In this document: positions 44,663 through 53,782 of the stretch, in pieces
Layout of the letters: every line of letters begins with the position of its first letter
How positions within the stretch are numbered: the first letter of the stretch is position 1
Source of the DNA: Bacillota bacterium
Lineage (GTDB): Bacteria; Bacillota; Clostridia; Christensenellales; Aristaeellaceae
DNA length: 64,000 bases
Assembly (NCBI GenBank): GCA_023459675.1
Contig: JAEWTC010000088.1
Span: 1-64,000 of the forward strand
Reading direction: 5' to 3'
Program-made: the position numbers and the translations under genes
Notes under the pieces: model-generated
Databases searched by the model: none
What the model was told of the DNA's origin: nothing
What the model saw: the letters and a program-made list of their open reading frames with translations, nothing else

Positions 44663-45712
44663 TCAGCCTTTTCTTGCGTCCTTCACCTTGGTGAAGATGG
44701 CCTGCAGCACGATGAAGAAGCAAAGCAAAATCGCCATGAGAACGTTGGACCACGAGGACATGAGCTTACCCTGGGTTTTCACCAGGCTTGAGATGGTGCC
44801 GTTGATCAGCACGCCGAAGAACGAGCCGATCACGTTGCCCACGCCGCCGGTCAGCAGCGTGCCGCCGATGACCGAGGAGGAAATCGCGTCCATCTCCAGC
44901 CCCGACGCCTGCATCGGCGTGCCGCACATGGAGTTGAGGCAATAACAGATGCTGCCGATGGAGGTGAGGAAGCTGCACAGCATATAGGCGCGCATTCTGG
45001 TTTTCTTCACGTTCAGGCCCATCAGCTGCGCGGACTGCTGGTTGCCGCCCACGGCGTACAGGCTGCGGCCGAAGCGCGTGTAGCGCAGCACAATGTAGGT
45101 GATGATCACGACGGCGAGCGCCACCAGCACCGTGACGCGGATATAGGGCACCAGCAGCACGCCGCGCTTGTTGGTATACGAGCCAAGCCCGAAAGGCATA
45201 TTGATGCGGAGGTTGGCAAGCGTGACGAAAAACTGGTCGGACACGATGCTTACCTGCTGCGTGGAGAGGACGGCCGTCATGCCGCGGCCGAAGAACATCC
45301 CGGCCATGGTAACGATAAACGGCTGAATGCCCAGATAGCCTACGCAGTACCCAAGCCCAAGGCCGAACACCAGCCCGATGCCGATGACCATAACCATCAG
45401 CGTGGGCGAGGACCAGCCCCAGTACTCCATGCCGACGGCCATGAACATGCAGTTCATCGCCACTAGGCCGCTGACGGAGATATCGATGCCGCCGGTGAGC
45501 ATCACGGCGGTCATGCCGCAGACGATGCAGATCAGCCCCGCGTTGGAAATGAGGATGTTCAGGAAGGTTTGCAGGTTGGAAAAGCCCTTGTAGCCGTATA
45601 CGATGCAGCCGGCCGCGTACATGGCAACGAACAGCCCGATGGTGATGAGCAGCAGCAGATTGTTGCTGGTGAGCTTGCGGCGCGCGCGGCTTTGGGAAAG
45701 CGCGGGTCTCAT
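44663..45712 (-). CDS. Sugar ABC importer permease 2 (YjfF-like)
   Basis: 349 aa membrane subunit, RbsC family, closest in pattern to YjfF of the galactofuranose importer. The motif GMTAVMLTGGIDISVSGLVAMN is the family hallmark, and VGGNQQSAQLMGLNV is the coupling loop. Ten or so helices. The start overlaps the preceding permease by four bases (45709-45712). It should work in a heterodimer with permease 1. Confidence 0.88.
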   Translation of the reverse strand: MRPALSQSRARRKLTSNNLLLLITIGLFVAMYAAGCIVYGYKGFSNLQTFLNILISNAGLICIVCGMTAVMLTGGIDISVSGLVAMNCMFMAVGMEYWGWSSPTLMVMVIGIGLVFGLGLGYCVGYLGIQPFIVTMAGMFFGRGMTAVLSTQQVSIVSDQFFVTLANLRINMPFGLGSYTNKRGVLLVPYIRVTVLVALAVVIITYIVLRYTRFGRSLYAVGGNQQSAQLMGLNVKKTRMRAYMLCSFLTSIGSICYCLNSMCGTPMQASGLEMDAISSSVIGGTLLTGGVGNVIGSFFGVLINGTISSLVKTQGKLMSSWSNVLMAILLCFFIVLQAIFTKVKDARKG

Positions 45713-46794
45713 AGGCTGACCGCCCCCTTCCGGATCGCGGACGCGGCTTTTGCGGCGGCGCGTTTGGCGAAGAAGGCCTTCACCGCCGGAGACTGAATGG
45801 TGACGATCAAAATTACGATCACGGCTTTGTACAGCGGCGCCTGCGCGGAGCTGACGCCCAGCGCGTACAGCGTGGTGGTGATTGCCTGAATGGTATACGC
45901 GCCGATGATGGAGCCCGGCATGCGGAACTTGCCTCCGCCCAGGCTGTTGCCGCCCAGCGCGACCGCGAGGATGGCATCCAGCTCCAGATACAGGCCGATG
46001 TTGTTGGTATCCGCGGAGTAGATGCGGCTGGTGGCCTGAATGCCCGCGATGCCCGCGCACAGGCCGGAGATAGCGAAGGCCGTAAACATGATGCGTTTGG
46101 AACGGTATCCCGCGATCCGGGCGGCGTTTTTATTGATGCCCACGCTCTGGATATACATGCCCAGCGCCGTATAGCGCAGCACCAGCATGGCCACCGTGAT
46201 GCAGATGACCGTGGTGATGATCGGGGTGGGGAAAATCCACAGATAGCCGCCGAAGAACTGGAACGAGGGCTCCCGGATATAGACAATGGTGTTGTTGCAC
46301 AACAGAAGCCCGATCGCGCGGCCCGCCGAGAACAGGATCAGCGTGGCGACCATCGGCTGGATGTTTAAATACGAGGCGAGGAAACCGTTGAACATGCCGC
46401 ACAGCACCGCGATGGCGATACCCGCGAGAACGCCCACCACCAGCGGCACGGCGTAGCTGGATACGTTGGCGTTGCCAAACCCGGCCAAAAGCATGCAGCA
46501 CATGCCGCCTGCAAGGCTCATGACCGAGCCCACGGAGATATCCGCGCCTGCGGAGGCCGAGATGACGAACGTCATGCCGATGGCTAAAATCGCCGCCTCG
46601 CTGCCGCGGTTGAGGATATCGATGATGCGGCCGTAGAGCACGCCGTTTTTGATGGTGATCGTGAAGAAGCTAAACGCCGCGCTGCCGTTGACGACGTCGA
46701 AGATGATGTTCACGGTCATCACCAGCAGCATGCTGAAGATGGGCAGGAACAGGTACATCTTCGTAATTTTACGGATCGTTTCCTTTACCCTCAT
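45709..46794 (-). CDS. Sugar ABC importer permease 1 (YtfT-like)
   Basis: 361 aa membrane subunit of the RbsC family. Contains ILAIGMTFVISASAGADISVGSVMSLAGG, the family motif in parts, and VGINKNAARIAGYRSKR as coupling loop, plus LDAILAVALGGNSLGGG. Start 46794 overlaps the ATPase stop by four bases. The presence of two different permeases distinguishes it from ribose (one RbsC) and fits the YtfT-YjfF pair. Confidence 0.9.
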   Translation of the reverse strand: MRVKETIRKITKMYLFLPIFSMLLVMTVNIIFDVVNGSAAFSFFTITIKNGVLYGRIIDILNRGSEAAILAIGMTFVISASAGADISVGSVMSLAGGMCCMLLAGFGNANVSSYAVPLVVGVLAGIAIAVLCGMFNGFLASYLNIQPMVATLILFSAGRAIGLLLCNNTIVYIREPSFQFFGGYLWIFPTPIITTVICITVAMLVLRYTALGMYIQSVGINKNAARIAGYRSKRIMFTAFAISGLCAGIAGIQATSRIYSADTNNIGLYLELDAILAVALGGNSLGGGKFRMPGSIIGAYTIQAITTTLYALGVSSAQAPLYKAVIVILIVTIQSPAVKAFFAKRAAAKAASAIRKGAVSL

Positions 46795-48305
46795 TGCGGT
46801 TCACCTCCGGCGATCGCCTGCATGACAATTTCCTGCGTCATCTCCCCGGACAGCTCCTTGACCTTTTCCCGGTCGCGCAGCACCGCAAGCCGGTTGCAGG
46901 TGCGCAGCATTTCCTCGATCTCGGAGGAGATGAAGAGAATGCCCTTGCCCTCTTCCCCAAGCTGGATGATCAGCTTTTGGATCTCGGTTTTGGTGCCGAT
47001 GTCGATGCCGCGGGTCGGCTCGTCCAAAATCAGGAAATCCGGCTTGGTGGCCAGCCAGCGCGCGATGATGACCTTCTGCTGGTTGCCGCCGGACAGCTGC
47101 TTGACCAGCGTTTCGCGGCCCGGGGTTTTGATTTGCAATAGCTCGATGAAGTGATCGGCGATCTCGCACTGCTCCTTGTAGGGCATCAGCTTGATCATGC
47201 CCCGCCGCGCCTGAATGGCCAGGATGATGTTTTCCCGCACCGACAGGTCCTCGATGATGCCCTCGGCCTTGCGGTCGTCGGGCAGCATCCCCATGCCCAG
47301 CTTCACCGCCACCAGCGGGTGCGAGATTTTAACCGCTTTGCGGTTAAAATGCAGCATGCCGGTTTGGGATTTGTCCGCGCCGTAGATGGCGCGCGCAAGC
47401 TCGCTGCGGCCGGAGCCAAGCAGGCCGGTGAGGCCCACCACTTCCCCGCAGCCGATTTTCAGATCAAAGGGCTTGATTTTACCGGCGTGGCTTAATCCCT
47501 GCGCGTCCACCAGCGCTTTTTCATATTTATTCTTGTCGTATTCCGGTTTGATCTGGGCCAGGTCCTCGATATCCTTGCCCATCATCGCGGCGATCAGCCG
47601 GATGCGGGGAAGCTCCGAAATGGTATATTCGCCGATCAGCTTGCCGTTGCGCAGCACCGTAATGCGGTCGCAGACGGCGTATACCTGCTCCAGAAAGTGC
47701 GTAACGAAAATGATGCCGACGCCCCGGTCGCGAAGCTTGCCCATGAGCTCGAACAACTTCTGCACTTCCTTTTCGTCCAGCGACGACGTGGGCTCGTCCA
47801 AGATCAGCACCTTACAGTCCATATCCACGGCGCGGGCGATGGCGATCATTTGCTGGAGGGCAAGGGAGTACTCCTCCAGATTCACTTCCACGTCCAGCGC
47901 CAGCCCGAAGGCCTGCATCAGCTTTTCAGCCCGCCTGTGCATGGTTTTACGGTCGATGGTGTGGATTTTCGTCATGGGCTCGCGGCCGATGAAGAGGTTT
48001 TCCGCCACGCTCAGGTTAGGGCACAGGTTGATTTCCTGATACACCGTGGAAATGCCCTTCTCCTGCGCTTCCAGGGTGGAGCGGTTGCGGATGGGCTCGG
48101 CAAAGCCGCTGACGCGGATCTCGCCGCTGTCAAAATCATGCACGCCGGTTAAACATTTGATCAGCGTGGATTTTCCGGCCCCGTTTTCGCCCATCAGGGC
48201 ATGAATTTCCCCTTTACGCAGCGTGAAATCCACGTCCTCGAGGGCTTTGACGCCCGGAAACGACATGCAGATTCCCCGCATCGTCAGAACGACGTCGCTG
48301 TCCAT
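46791..48305 (-). CDS. Sugar ABC importer ATP-binding protein (two NBDs, YtfR/MglA-like)
   Basis: 504 aa double ATPase. N-terminal Walker A GENGAGKST, signature-like EYSLALQQM, Walker B LILDEPTSSLD; C-terminal domain with GLLGSGRSE, LSGGNQQKV and DEPTRGIDIG. Start 48305 (MDSDVV) with AAGGGAC; the upstream frame is not needed. It is separated from the binding protein by a hairpin. Confidence 0.92.
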   Translation of the reverse strand: MDSDVVLTMRGICMSFPGVKALEDVDFTLRKGEIHALMGENGAGKSTLIKCLTGVHDFDSGEIRVSGFAEPIRNRSTLEAQEKGISTVYQEINLCPNLSVAENLFIGREPMTKIHTIDRKTMHRRAEKLMQAFGLALDVEVNLEEYSLALQQMIAIARAVDMDCKVLILDEPTSSLDEKEVQKLFELMGKLRDRGVGIIFVTHFLEQVYAVCDRITVLRNGKLIGEYTISELPRIRLIAAMMGKDIEDLAQIKPEYDKNKYEKALVDAQGLSHAGKIKPFDLKIGCGEVVGLTGLLGSGRSELARAIYGADKSQTGMLHFNRKAVKISHPLVAVKLGMGMLPDDRKAEGIIEDLSVRENIILAIQARRGMIKLMPYKEQCEIADHFIELLQIKTPGRETLVKQLSGGNQQKVIIARWLATKPDFLILDEPTRGIDIGTKTEIQKLIIQLGEEGKGILFISSEIEEMLRTCNRLAVLRDREKVKELSGEMTQEIVMQAIAGGEPQ

Positions 48306-48394
48306 TGCCGTCCCTTCTTTCGTTTTCTGATAGTATAGCATATTGCTTTGAGGAAGCAAAGGCGTCATGCCGCCGGAGGCTTCCATATAAGGAA

Positions 48395-48428
48395 GAACAT
48401 GGGAGGAGCCTGAGCCTCTCCCATGTTC
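48395..48428 (-). terminator. Attenuating hairpin between the sugar-binding protein and the ATPase
   Basis: 11-bp stem (48395-48405 with 48418-48428), loop of 12 bases; on the minus strand the stem ends GTTCTTCC without a long T run. A partial terminator or 3' RNA stabiliser is common here and would allow more binding protein than transporter. Confidence 0.6.
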
Positions 48429-48473
48429 CTCTAAGGTTACTGAACCAAATGCAGATGGGGTGATTGCGAGCTC

Positions 48474-49451
48474 TTAGTAGGCGCGGGCGTCCAGCACTTC
48501 CTGGGTCATGGTGGTGGCAAGCGCGGAGGTGATGCCCGGGGCTACGAACGCCTGGTCAACCACGAGCGTGAAGGCGGGCACGGTTTCGCCGGCTTCCAGC
48601 TTCATGATGACGTCTTTGGCGTAACCAGCCTGCAGGGGGTTGCACTCTACGTTGCAGTGGAAGTCGCCATCCAGCGTGTACTGGAGGCCTGCGTGCGTCG
48701 CATCGTAGGAGATGATGATCACGTCGCCGTCGGTGCCGTAGGTGATGCCGGCGGCATCCATGGCATCCATCGCGCCGTACGCCATGTTGTCGTTCTGGGC
48801 AACGATGACGTTGAACTGGCCTTCATAGGACTTGATGAAGCTTTCCATAACCTGCTGTCCGCCGGCCTGGGTGAAGTCGCCGCTCTGGCTGTCGATGAGC
48901 GTCCATTCGGGATGCGCGGCCATGATCTCGTTGAAGCCGTTGGTGCGGCCGATTGCCGCGCTGGAACCAACGCTGCCCTCGAGCACGAGGATGTTGGCGG
49001 CGGCGCCGTTTAAGTATTCGGCAAGCCATTTGCCGGCGGTCTGGCCTTCGGCGACCATGTCGGTGCCGATGGCGGTGGTGTAGAGATCAGCGGGCGCATC
49101 AACGCTGCGGTCCACGATCAGCACGGGGATGCCTGCGGCCTGCGCTTCGGCAAGCACGGTATCCCAGCCAGCGCTCTGGATGGGGGCGATGCAGATGTAA
49201 TCAAGGTCCTGCTCGATGAAGCTGCGCACAGCCTCAAGCTGGACGACGTGATCGTTGTCCGCATCGACGAAGGACAGTTCAAAGCCGTTCTCGGCGGAGA
49301 ATACGGATTTGAAGTCTTCGGTGTTGGCGTTACGCCAGTCGCTTTCGTGGCCGACCTGCGCGTAGCCGACGGTGATGACGTCTGCGGATGCCGTTGCGAC
49401 CATGGCCAAAGCCATTGCCAGCACCATCACAAGAGAAAGAAGTTTTTTCAT
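48474..49451 (-). CDS. Sugar-binding protein of the ABC importer (YtfQ-like)
   Basis: 325 aa periplasmic-type sugar-binding fold (LacI-like). Start 49451 with AAGGAGG. Signal peptide of about 22 residues (cut at ATASA-D). The mature start VITVGYAQVGHESDWRNANTEDFKS (in parts) matches the YtfQ pattern VGFSQVGxESxWRxAxT. No Cys is present in the signal region, so no lipobox (see findings). Genes 48474 to 44663 form the importer. The sugar is predicted as an aldofuranose, and from the regulon L-arabinose (furanose form) is most likely. Confidence 0.88.
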   Translation of the reverse strand: MKKLLSLVMVLAMALAMVATASADVITVGYAQVGHESDWRNANTEDFKSVFSAENGFELSFVDADNDHVVQLEAVRSFIEQDLDYICIAPIQSAGWDTVLAEAQAAGIPVLIVDRSVDAPADLYTTAIGTDMVAEGQTAGKWLAEYLNGAAANILVLEGSVGSSAAIGRTNGFNEIMAAHPEWTLIDSQSGDFTQAGGQQVMESFIKSYEGQFNVIVAQNDNMAYGAMDAMDAAGITYGTDGDVIIISYDATHAGLQYTLDGDFHCNVECNPLQAGYAKDVIMKLEAGETVPAFTLVVDQAFVAPGITSALATTMTQEVLDARAY

Positions 49452-49640
49452 GGAAGTGCCTCCTTTTTTCAATTGGGGACGATTGCCGCTGTCCCCTCAT
49501 AGTGTCACCATTGTAATATTTTCAAGGCATGCGAAAAATACACGCCTTTCAGGACTTGGTTGAGTATTTTATGAAGTTTTGGGGGGCGCCTGGAGGCGGG
49601 CAGGGAAAGGGGTGAAATTTTCCGCGCGAACGGGATGATA

Positions 49641-51233
49641 TTACGAAGCGCTTTGCTTGCGGAAATCCCGGGGCGACATATCCATATATTTCTTGAACAG
49701 ATAGCTGAAATAGTGCGGGTCGTTGTAGCCGATGCTCGCGGCGACGTCCGACGTGCGCATCTGCTGGTCGCGCAGCAGCTCCTTGGCTTTCTCAATGCGC
49801 AGCATGGTAATGTACTCGGTAAAGGTAACGCCGGTCTCCTGCGAGAAAATGGTGCAGAAGTGGTTGTTGGACAGCGCCACCTCGTTGGCGACCTGCCGGA
49901 GGGTGAGCTCCGGGTTGGCATAATGCTCGCCGATATAGGCTTTCGCCTTGCGAATCAGCACGCCGTAGCGTTCGGAGCCCTGCTCGTCGCGAAACTCCAG
50001 CGCTTTGCCGATCACCTCTTTGGCTAGCTCCAGGGTATCGTCCACCCCCACGGTGACGGCGGTTTTGCCTTCCGGCTGGAACGCCGCGGGGATTACGTCC
50101 TGGGGCACGCCCCCGCAATCGCGCACGATGCGGGACGCCACCAGCACGATGTCCACAAACAGATAATTGATGAACAGCTTGCTCTTCACCGCGGATTCGC
50201 CGATCTCCCCGAAGTACTCGGCGAGAATGCCGTCGATATCCGCGCGGTTGGCGTGGCGCAGGCGCTCGTACATTTTGGGCATTTTCACGTCCATCAGCGA
50301 AAGGCTTTCCGCGGGCGCGATATCCAGCACGCCCAGAATGCGCCGGTCCTGGTTCCCCTTTTCCAGCTCCACCATGGTGGAAAGCAGCGTGCACGCCTCG
50401 CGATAGGACTCGGGCACCTTATAAAGGAAGTTGACCGTCGTACCGATGGTGACCATGGGCTTGAGCGCGGTGTTGCGCTCGATGTCGTATTTCACGGACT
50501 GCGCAAGCCCGTAGGTGCGCTCCTCCACGTCGGCGTCGTCGTCGCCCATAATCAAAAGCACGAAACGCCCCTGCAGCTGGCACATGAACGCGGCGCCGCC
50601 GCTGTTGTTGGCCAGGCGCAGGATCACGCTTTCCGCGGAGCGGAGGTCTTCCATCTGCGCCGCAACCTTGCCGGGGTCGATCACCATCACCAGATAGCGC
50701 TTGGCCGTAAGCCCCGTATGCAGCGCCCGCGCGCGCCGGATGATTTCACCCTCCGGTACGCCGGAAATGAGATCGCTCAACAGCTTCTGCTTGAGAAGCT
50801 CCGTGGAGGACGCCAGCTGGTCGCGGTAGAGGCGGAGGTTTGCCTGCTGCTGCTTTTCGGCGCGGATGCCTTCCGCCATCCGCGTGAGCACCTTGCGCAA
50901 TTCCTGGGAGCTGACGGGTTTCAGCAGATATTCCTTCACGCCGATGGAGATCGCTTCCTTGGCGTAGGCGAAATCATCGTACCCGGAGATGATGATGATG
51001 TACATCCAGGGCATGGTGGCGCTGAGCGCGCGGCAAAGCGCAAGGCCGTCCATAAACGGCATGCGGATGTCGGTGATCAGGATATCGGGTTTGATGTCCT
51101 GGAGCATCGAAAGCGCCATTTCGCCGTCCGACGCTTCCCCCACCAGGGAAAAATCCGTTTCTTCCCACGGGAAATTGTTGCGGATGCCTTCGCGCACGAC
51201 GATCTCATCGTCAGCCAGAAATACCCTGTACAT
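49641..51233 (-). CDS. YesN-type response regulator with AraC DNA-binding domain
   Basis: 530 aa. Receiver domain (1-120) with D8/D9, phosphoacceptor D55 (ITDIRMP) and K105-region LLKPVSS. A long middle region (about 120-420) is helical. C-terminal AraC/XylS-type double helix-turn-helix (about 425-525), with the VALSNNHFCTIFSQETGVTFTEYI segment in parts. Start 51233 has GGGAGG. It overlaps the kinase 3' end by 23 bases. It probably activates the importer promoter just below it, which lacks a good -35. Confidence 0.92.
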   Translation of the reverse strand: MYRVFLADDEIVVREGIRNNFPWEETDFSLVGEASDGEMALSMLQDIKPDILITDIRMPFMDGLALCRALSATMPWMYIIIISGYDDFAYAKEAISIGVKEYLLKPVSSQELRKVLTRMAEGIRAEKQQQANLRLYRDQLASSTELLKQKLLSDLISGVPEGEIIRRARALHTGLTAKRYLVMVIDPGKVAAQMEDLRSAESVILRLANNSGGAAFMCQLQGRFVLLIMGDDDADVEERTYGLAQSVKYDIERNTALKPMVTIGTTVNFLYKVPESYREACTLLSTMVELEKGNQDRRILGVLDIAPAESLSLMDVKMPKMYERLRHANRADIDGILAEYFGEIGESAVKSKLFINYLFVDIVLVASRIVRDCGGVPQDVIPAAFQPEGKTAVTVGVDDTLELAKEVIGKALEFRDEQGSERYGVLIRKAKAYIGEHYANPELTLRQVANEVALSNNHFCTIFSQETGVTFTEYITMLRIEKAKELLRDQQMRTSDVAASIGYNDPHYFSYLFKKYMDMSPRDFRKQSAS

Positions 51234-52689
51234 TGTTGTTCCTCCCAAACGGCACGCTCAGCCGGACCGTTGTGCCGGCCTCGCTGGAGTCGATCTGCAG
51301 GCCTTTTTGCTGGTTATAGTAAAGCTGGATGCGTTTGTTGACGTTGATCAGCCCGAAGAACGGGCGCTCCGTGGGGTCCGCCGCGTCCGAAGCCAGGCTT
51401 TCGCGCACCTGCCGCAGCCGCTCGGGGGACATCCCGGCGCCGTTGTCGGTAACGGACAGCTCCATCCGCCCGTCCTGCTCCCGCCCGATGATGCGCACCC
51501 AACCCTTGCCCCGGCGGTGCTTGATGCCGTGGTAAATGGCGTTTTCCACCAGCGGCTGGATGAGCAGCTTCAGGATTTCCTTGTGGTAGAGCTCCTCGGG
51601 GATATCGATCTCGTAATCCAGAATATCGCGGTAGCGGATCTTCTGGATGGTCAGGTACCCCTGCAGGTGCTTGACTTCGTCGGCCAGGGGAATCCAATCC
51701 CGCCCCTGCGAAAGCGAGATGCGGAAGAAATCGGACATCGCCTGCGTAACGTGGATCACCTCTTCGGTGCGTCCCGCCTCGGCCAGCCATACGATGGCGT
51801 CCAGCGTGTTGTACAAGAAATGCGGGGTGATCTGCGCCTGCAGGGTGCGCAGCTCGCTGCGTTTGAGGTTCTCCTGCTCACGCCGGTTTTCGTCGATCAG
51901 CCGCTGGAGCTTGCCCGCCATGATGTTGAGGCTTTCGGTAAGGCCCTGCAGCTCGGTCACCCGCGGGTTTTGCACGCGCGCCTGCAGATTGCCGATCGCG
52001 ATGGAGGCCGCCATGCTCTCCAGATCCGCGATGGGCGTACGCACCGCCTGCGACAGCGAACGCTGCGCAAGCACCGCGAACGCCACCGTCAGCGCCAGCA
52101 GAACGCCGATCAGCAGCATGATCTGCGACAGGCGCTGCTGCAATAGACGGCTGGTTTGCGTGGCGGCGCTGATTTCCACGGTGATGTACTTTTGCAGCAT
52201 ATCGCCCACAAGGGAGGAAACGCTTCGCACCTCTTCCAAAAGCGCTTCGTTCTGCGATACCAGCGCGCCGCTGGCAATCTGCTCTCCCATGCGGTCGATG
52301 TAGGTTTTCAGCGTGTCCATGGTGCGCCGCGCAACGGTGAGTTCCACCGAGCCGCCGCCGGTGGCGGTTTTCGTGAGCGTTTCAATCGTTTGGTTGACCT
52401 CGTCCATCAGCGCATACTGGCGGCCCTGGGCGAATTTCGTCCGCCCGGCGACAATGCTCCACATCTCGTCGGGAATATCGGAATTGACCAACGGGCGGAT
52501 GGACGCGACCCTGTCCACTTGGAGGATGGCCTGGTGGTAGCTGTTGGCGTAGCTGTTCATCATCACGATGCTGAACACCGCGGGGATGAGCATCAGCGCC
52601 ATGATGACGATAAAGCTGAACTGGATGCGGTTGGCCAGGCTGTTGCCCACGCGCAGGCGGTCAAACACCTTGTGAAACAGCGTAACCAT
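51211..52689 (-). CDS. YesM-type sensor histidine kinase
   Basis: 492 aa. Two membrane helices (about 22-44 and about 185-205) flank an external domain of about 140 residues. A HAMP domain (about 210-260) follows, then the His kinase domain with H290 in TPHFLYN and the ATP-binding GAGMSPERL motif (the G1 box is VTDNGAG). This is the His_kinase/HATPase_c arrangement of the 5TM-less LytS/YesM type. Placed between the sugar-binding lipoprotein and YesN regulator, so it likely senses sugar through the lipoprotein. Confidence 0.92.
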   Translation of the reverse strand: MVTLFHKVFDRLRVGNSLANRIQFSFIVIMALMLIPAVFSIVMMNSYANSYHQAILQVDRVASIRPLVNSDIPDEMWSIVAGRTKFAQGRQYALMDEVNQTIETLTKTATGGGSVELTVARRTMDTLKTYIDRMGEQIASGALVSQNEALLEEVRSVSSLVGDMLQKYITVEISAATQTSRLLQQRLSQIMLLIGVLLALTVAFAVLAQRSLSQAVRTPIADLESMAASIAIGNLQARVQNPRVTELQGLTESLNIMAGKLQRLIDENRREQENLKRSELRTLQAQITPHFLYNTLDAIVWLAEAGRTEEVIHVTQAMSDFFRISLSQGRDWIPLADEVKHLQGYLTIQKIRYRDILDYEIDIPEELYHKEILKLLIQPLVENAIYHGIKHRRGKGWVRIIGREQDGRMELSVTDNGAGMSPERLRQVRESLASDAADPTERPFFGLINVNKRIQLYYNQQKGLQIDSSEAGTTVRLSVPFGRNNNVQGISG

Positions 52690-52691
52690 GC

Positions 52692-53675
52692 TCAGTATCC
52701 CCTTGGCGGAAGCGACGCGAGATCTTCATCAAACTCCGTAAAGGAGCGCTCCACGGAATACGTATCCCGCGGGATGGGCTCGCCCGCCGCCAGTTTTTTG
52801 GCAAGCTCCATGATGATATCGCCGATCAGCGGCGTACATTCCACCACGCAGTTGATCTTGCCCGCGCGCAGAAGGTCGATCGCCTCCTGCTCCCCGTCCA
52901 CGGTGATGATGACGATATCCTTCCCGGGCTCCAGCCCGGCCTCCTCAATGGCCTCGATCGCGCCGAAGGTCATGGCGTCGTTATGGGAATAGAGCACGTC
53001 GATATCGTCGTGACGCTGTAAAAGGCTCTGCATGCACTCCTTGCCTTTGGAGCGCAGAAAATCGCCCGAGATGCTTTCGAGGATCGTGAACCGGTCATCG
53101 CCCTCCAACACGCTTCGAAAGCCGGAGGCACGCTGGCGCATGGGGGTGGAATCAAGCGTACCCGAGATTTCCACGATGTTCACATGCTCCGCGTCCTTCA
53201 TTTTTTCCAGCAGAAAACGCCCGGCGCGCAGGCCTTCGGACAGGAAATCGGACCCGACAAACCCCACGTACAGGCTATCGTCCGCGGTTACGATGCGGCG
53301 GTCGGTAATCAGCACGGGGATACCCGCGGCCTTCGCTTCCAGAAGCACGTTATCCCAGCCGTCCTCCACGTTTGGCGCGAAGGCGATCACATCCACCTGA
53401 TAGGCGATGAACGAGCGGATGGCTTTGATCTGATTTTCCTGCTTCTGCTCGGCGTTTTCAAACATCAGCTGCACGCCAGAACGCCGGGCGGCGTCCTGAA
53501 TATCCTTGGTGTTGCCAAGCCGCCATCCGCTTTCCGAGCCCAGCTGCGAAAACCCGAGCAGCACGCCCGCCTTTCCGGGCTGATCGACGGTTTCCCCGCC
53601 GTTTGTACAGCCCGTGAGCAGCGCCGCGCAAAAAGCCGCCGCCACGGCGAATATCCTGAGCGCACGATGTTTCAA
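52692..53675 (-). CDS. Sugar-binding lipoprotein, sensor of the three-component system
   Basis: 327 aa. TTG start at 53675 is inferred from GGGAGG 9-10 bases upstream (AGAACGAA spacer) and from the protein beginning LKHRALRIF; the longer frame to 53888 passes through the repeat element. Signal sequence with lipobox LLTGC (Cys23). The mature part (VLLGFSQLGSESGWRLGNTKD) is very similar in pattern to the transporter's YtfQ-like protein. Acts as AraP in Geobacillus AraPST, which presents sugar to the kinase; here that is inferred from homology of layout and from adjacency. Confidence 0.82.
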   Translation of the reverse strand: MKHRALRIFAVAAAFCAALLTGCTNGGETVDQPGKAGVLLGFSQLGSESGWRLGNTKDIQDAARRSGVQLMFENAEQKQENQIKAIRSFIAYQVDVIAFAPNVEDGWDNVLLEAKAAGIPVLITDRRIVTADDSLYVGFVGSDFLSEGLRAGRFLLEKMKDAEHVNIVEISGTLDSTPMRQRASGFRSVLEGDDRFTILESISGDFLRSKGKECMQSLLQRHDDIDVLYSHNDAMTFGAIEAIEEAGLEPGKDIVIITVDGEQEAIDLLRAGKINCVVECTPLIGDIIMELAKKLAAGEPIPRDTYSVERSFTEFDEDLASLPPRGY

Positions 53676-53782
53676 ATTCGTTCTTCCTCCCTGCCGCGAT
53701 CCATGGGCACACGCAAAACGAACGCGTTGGGTTCCACTTCTCTGCGCAACAGCATACCGCATTTCCCTTGTTATTTCAACAA

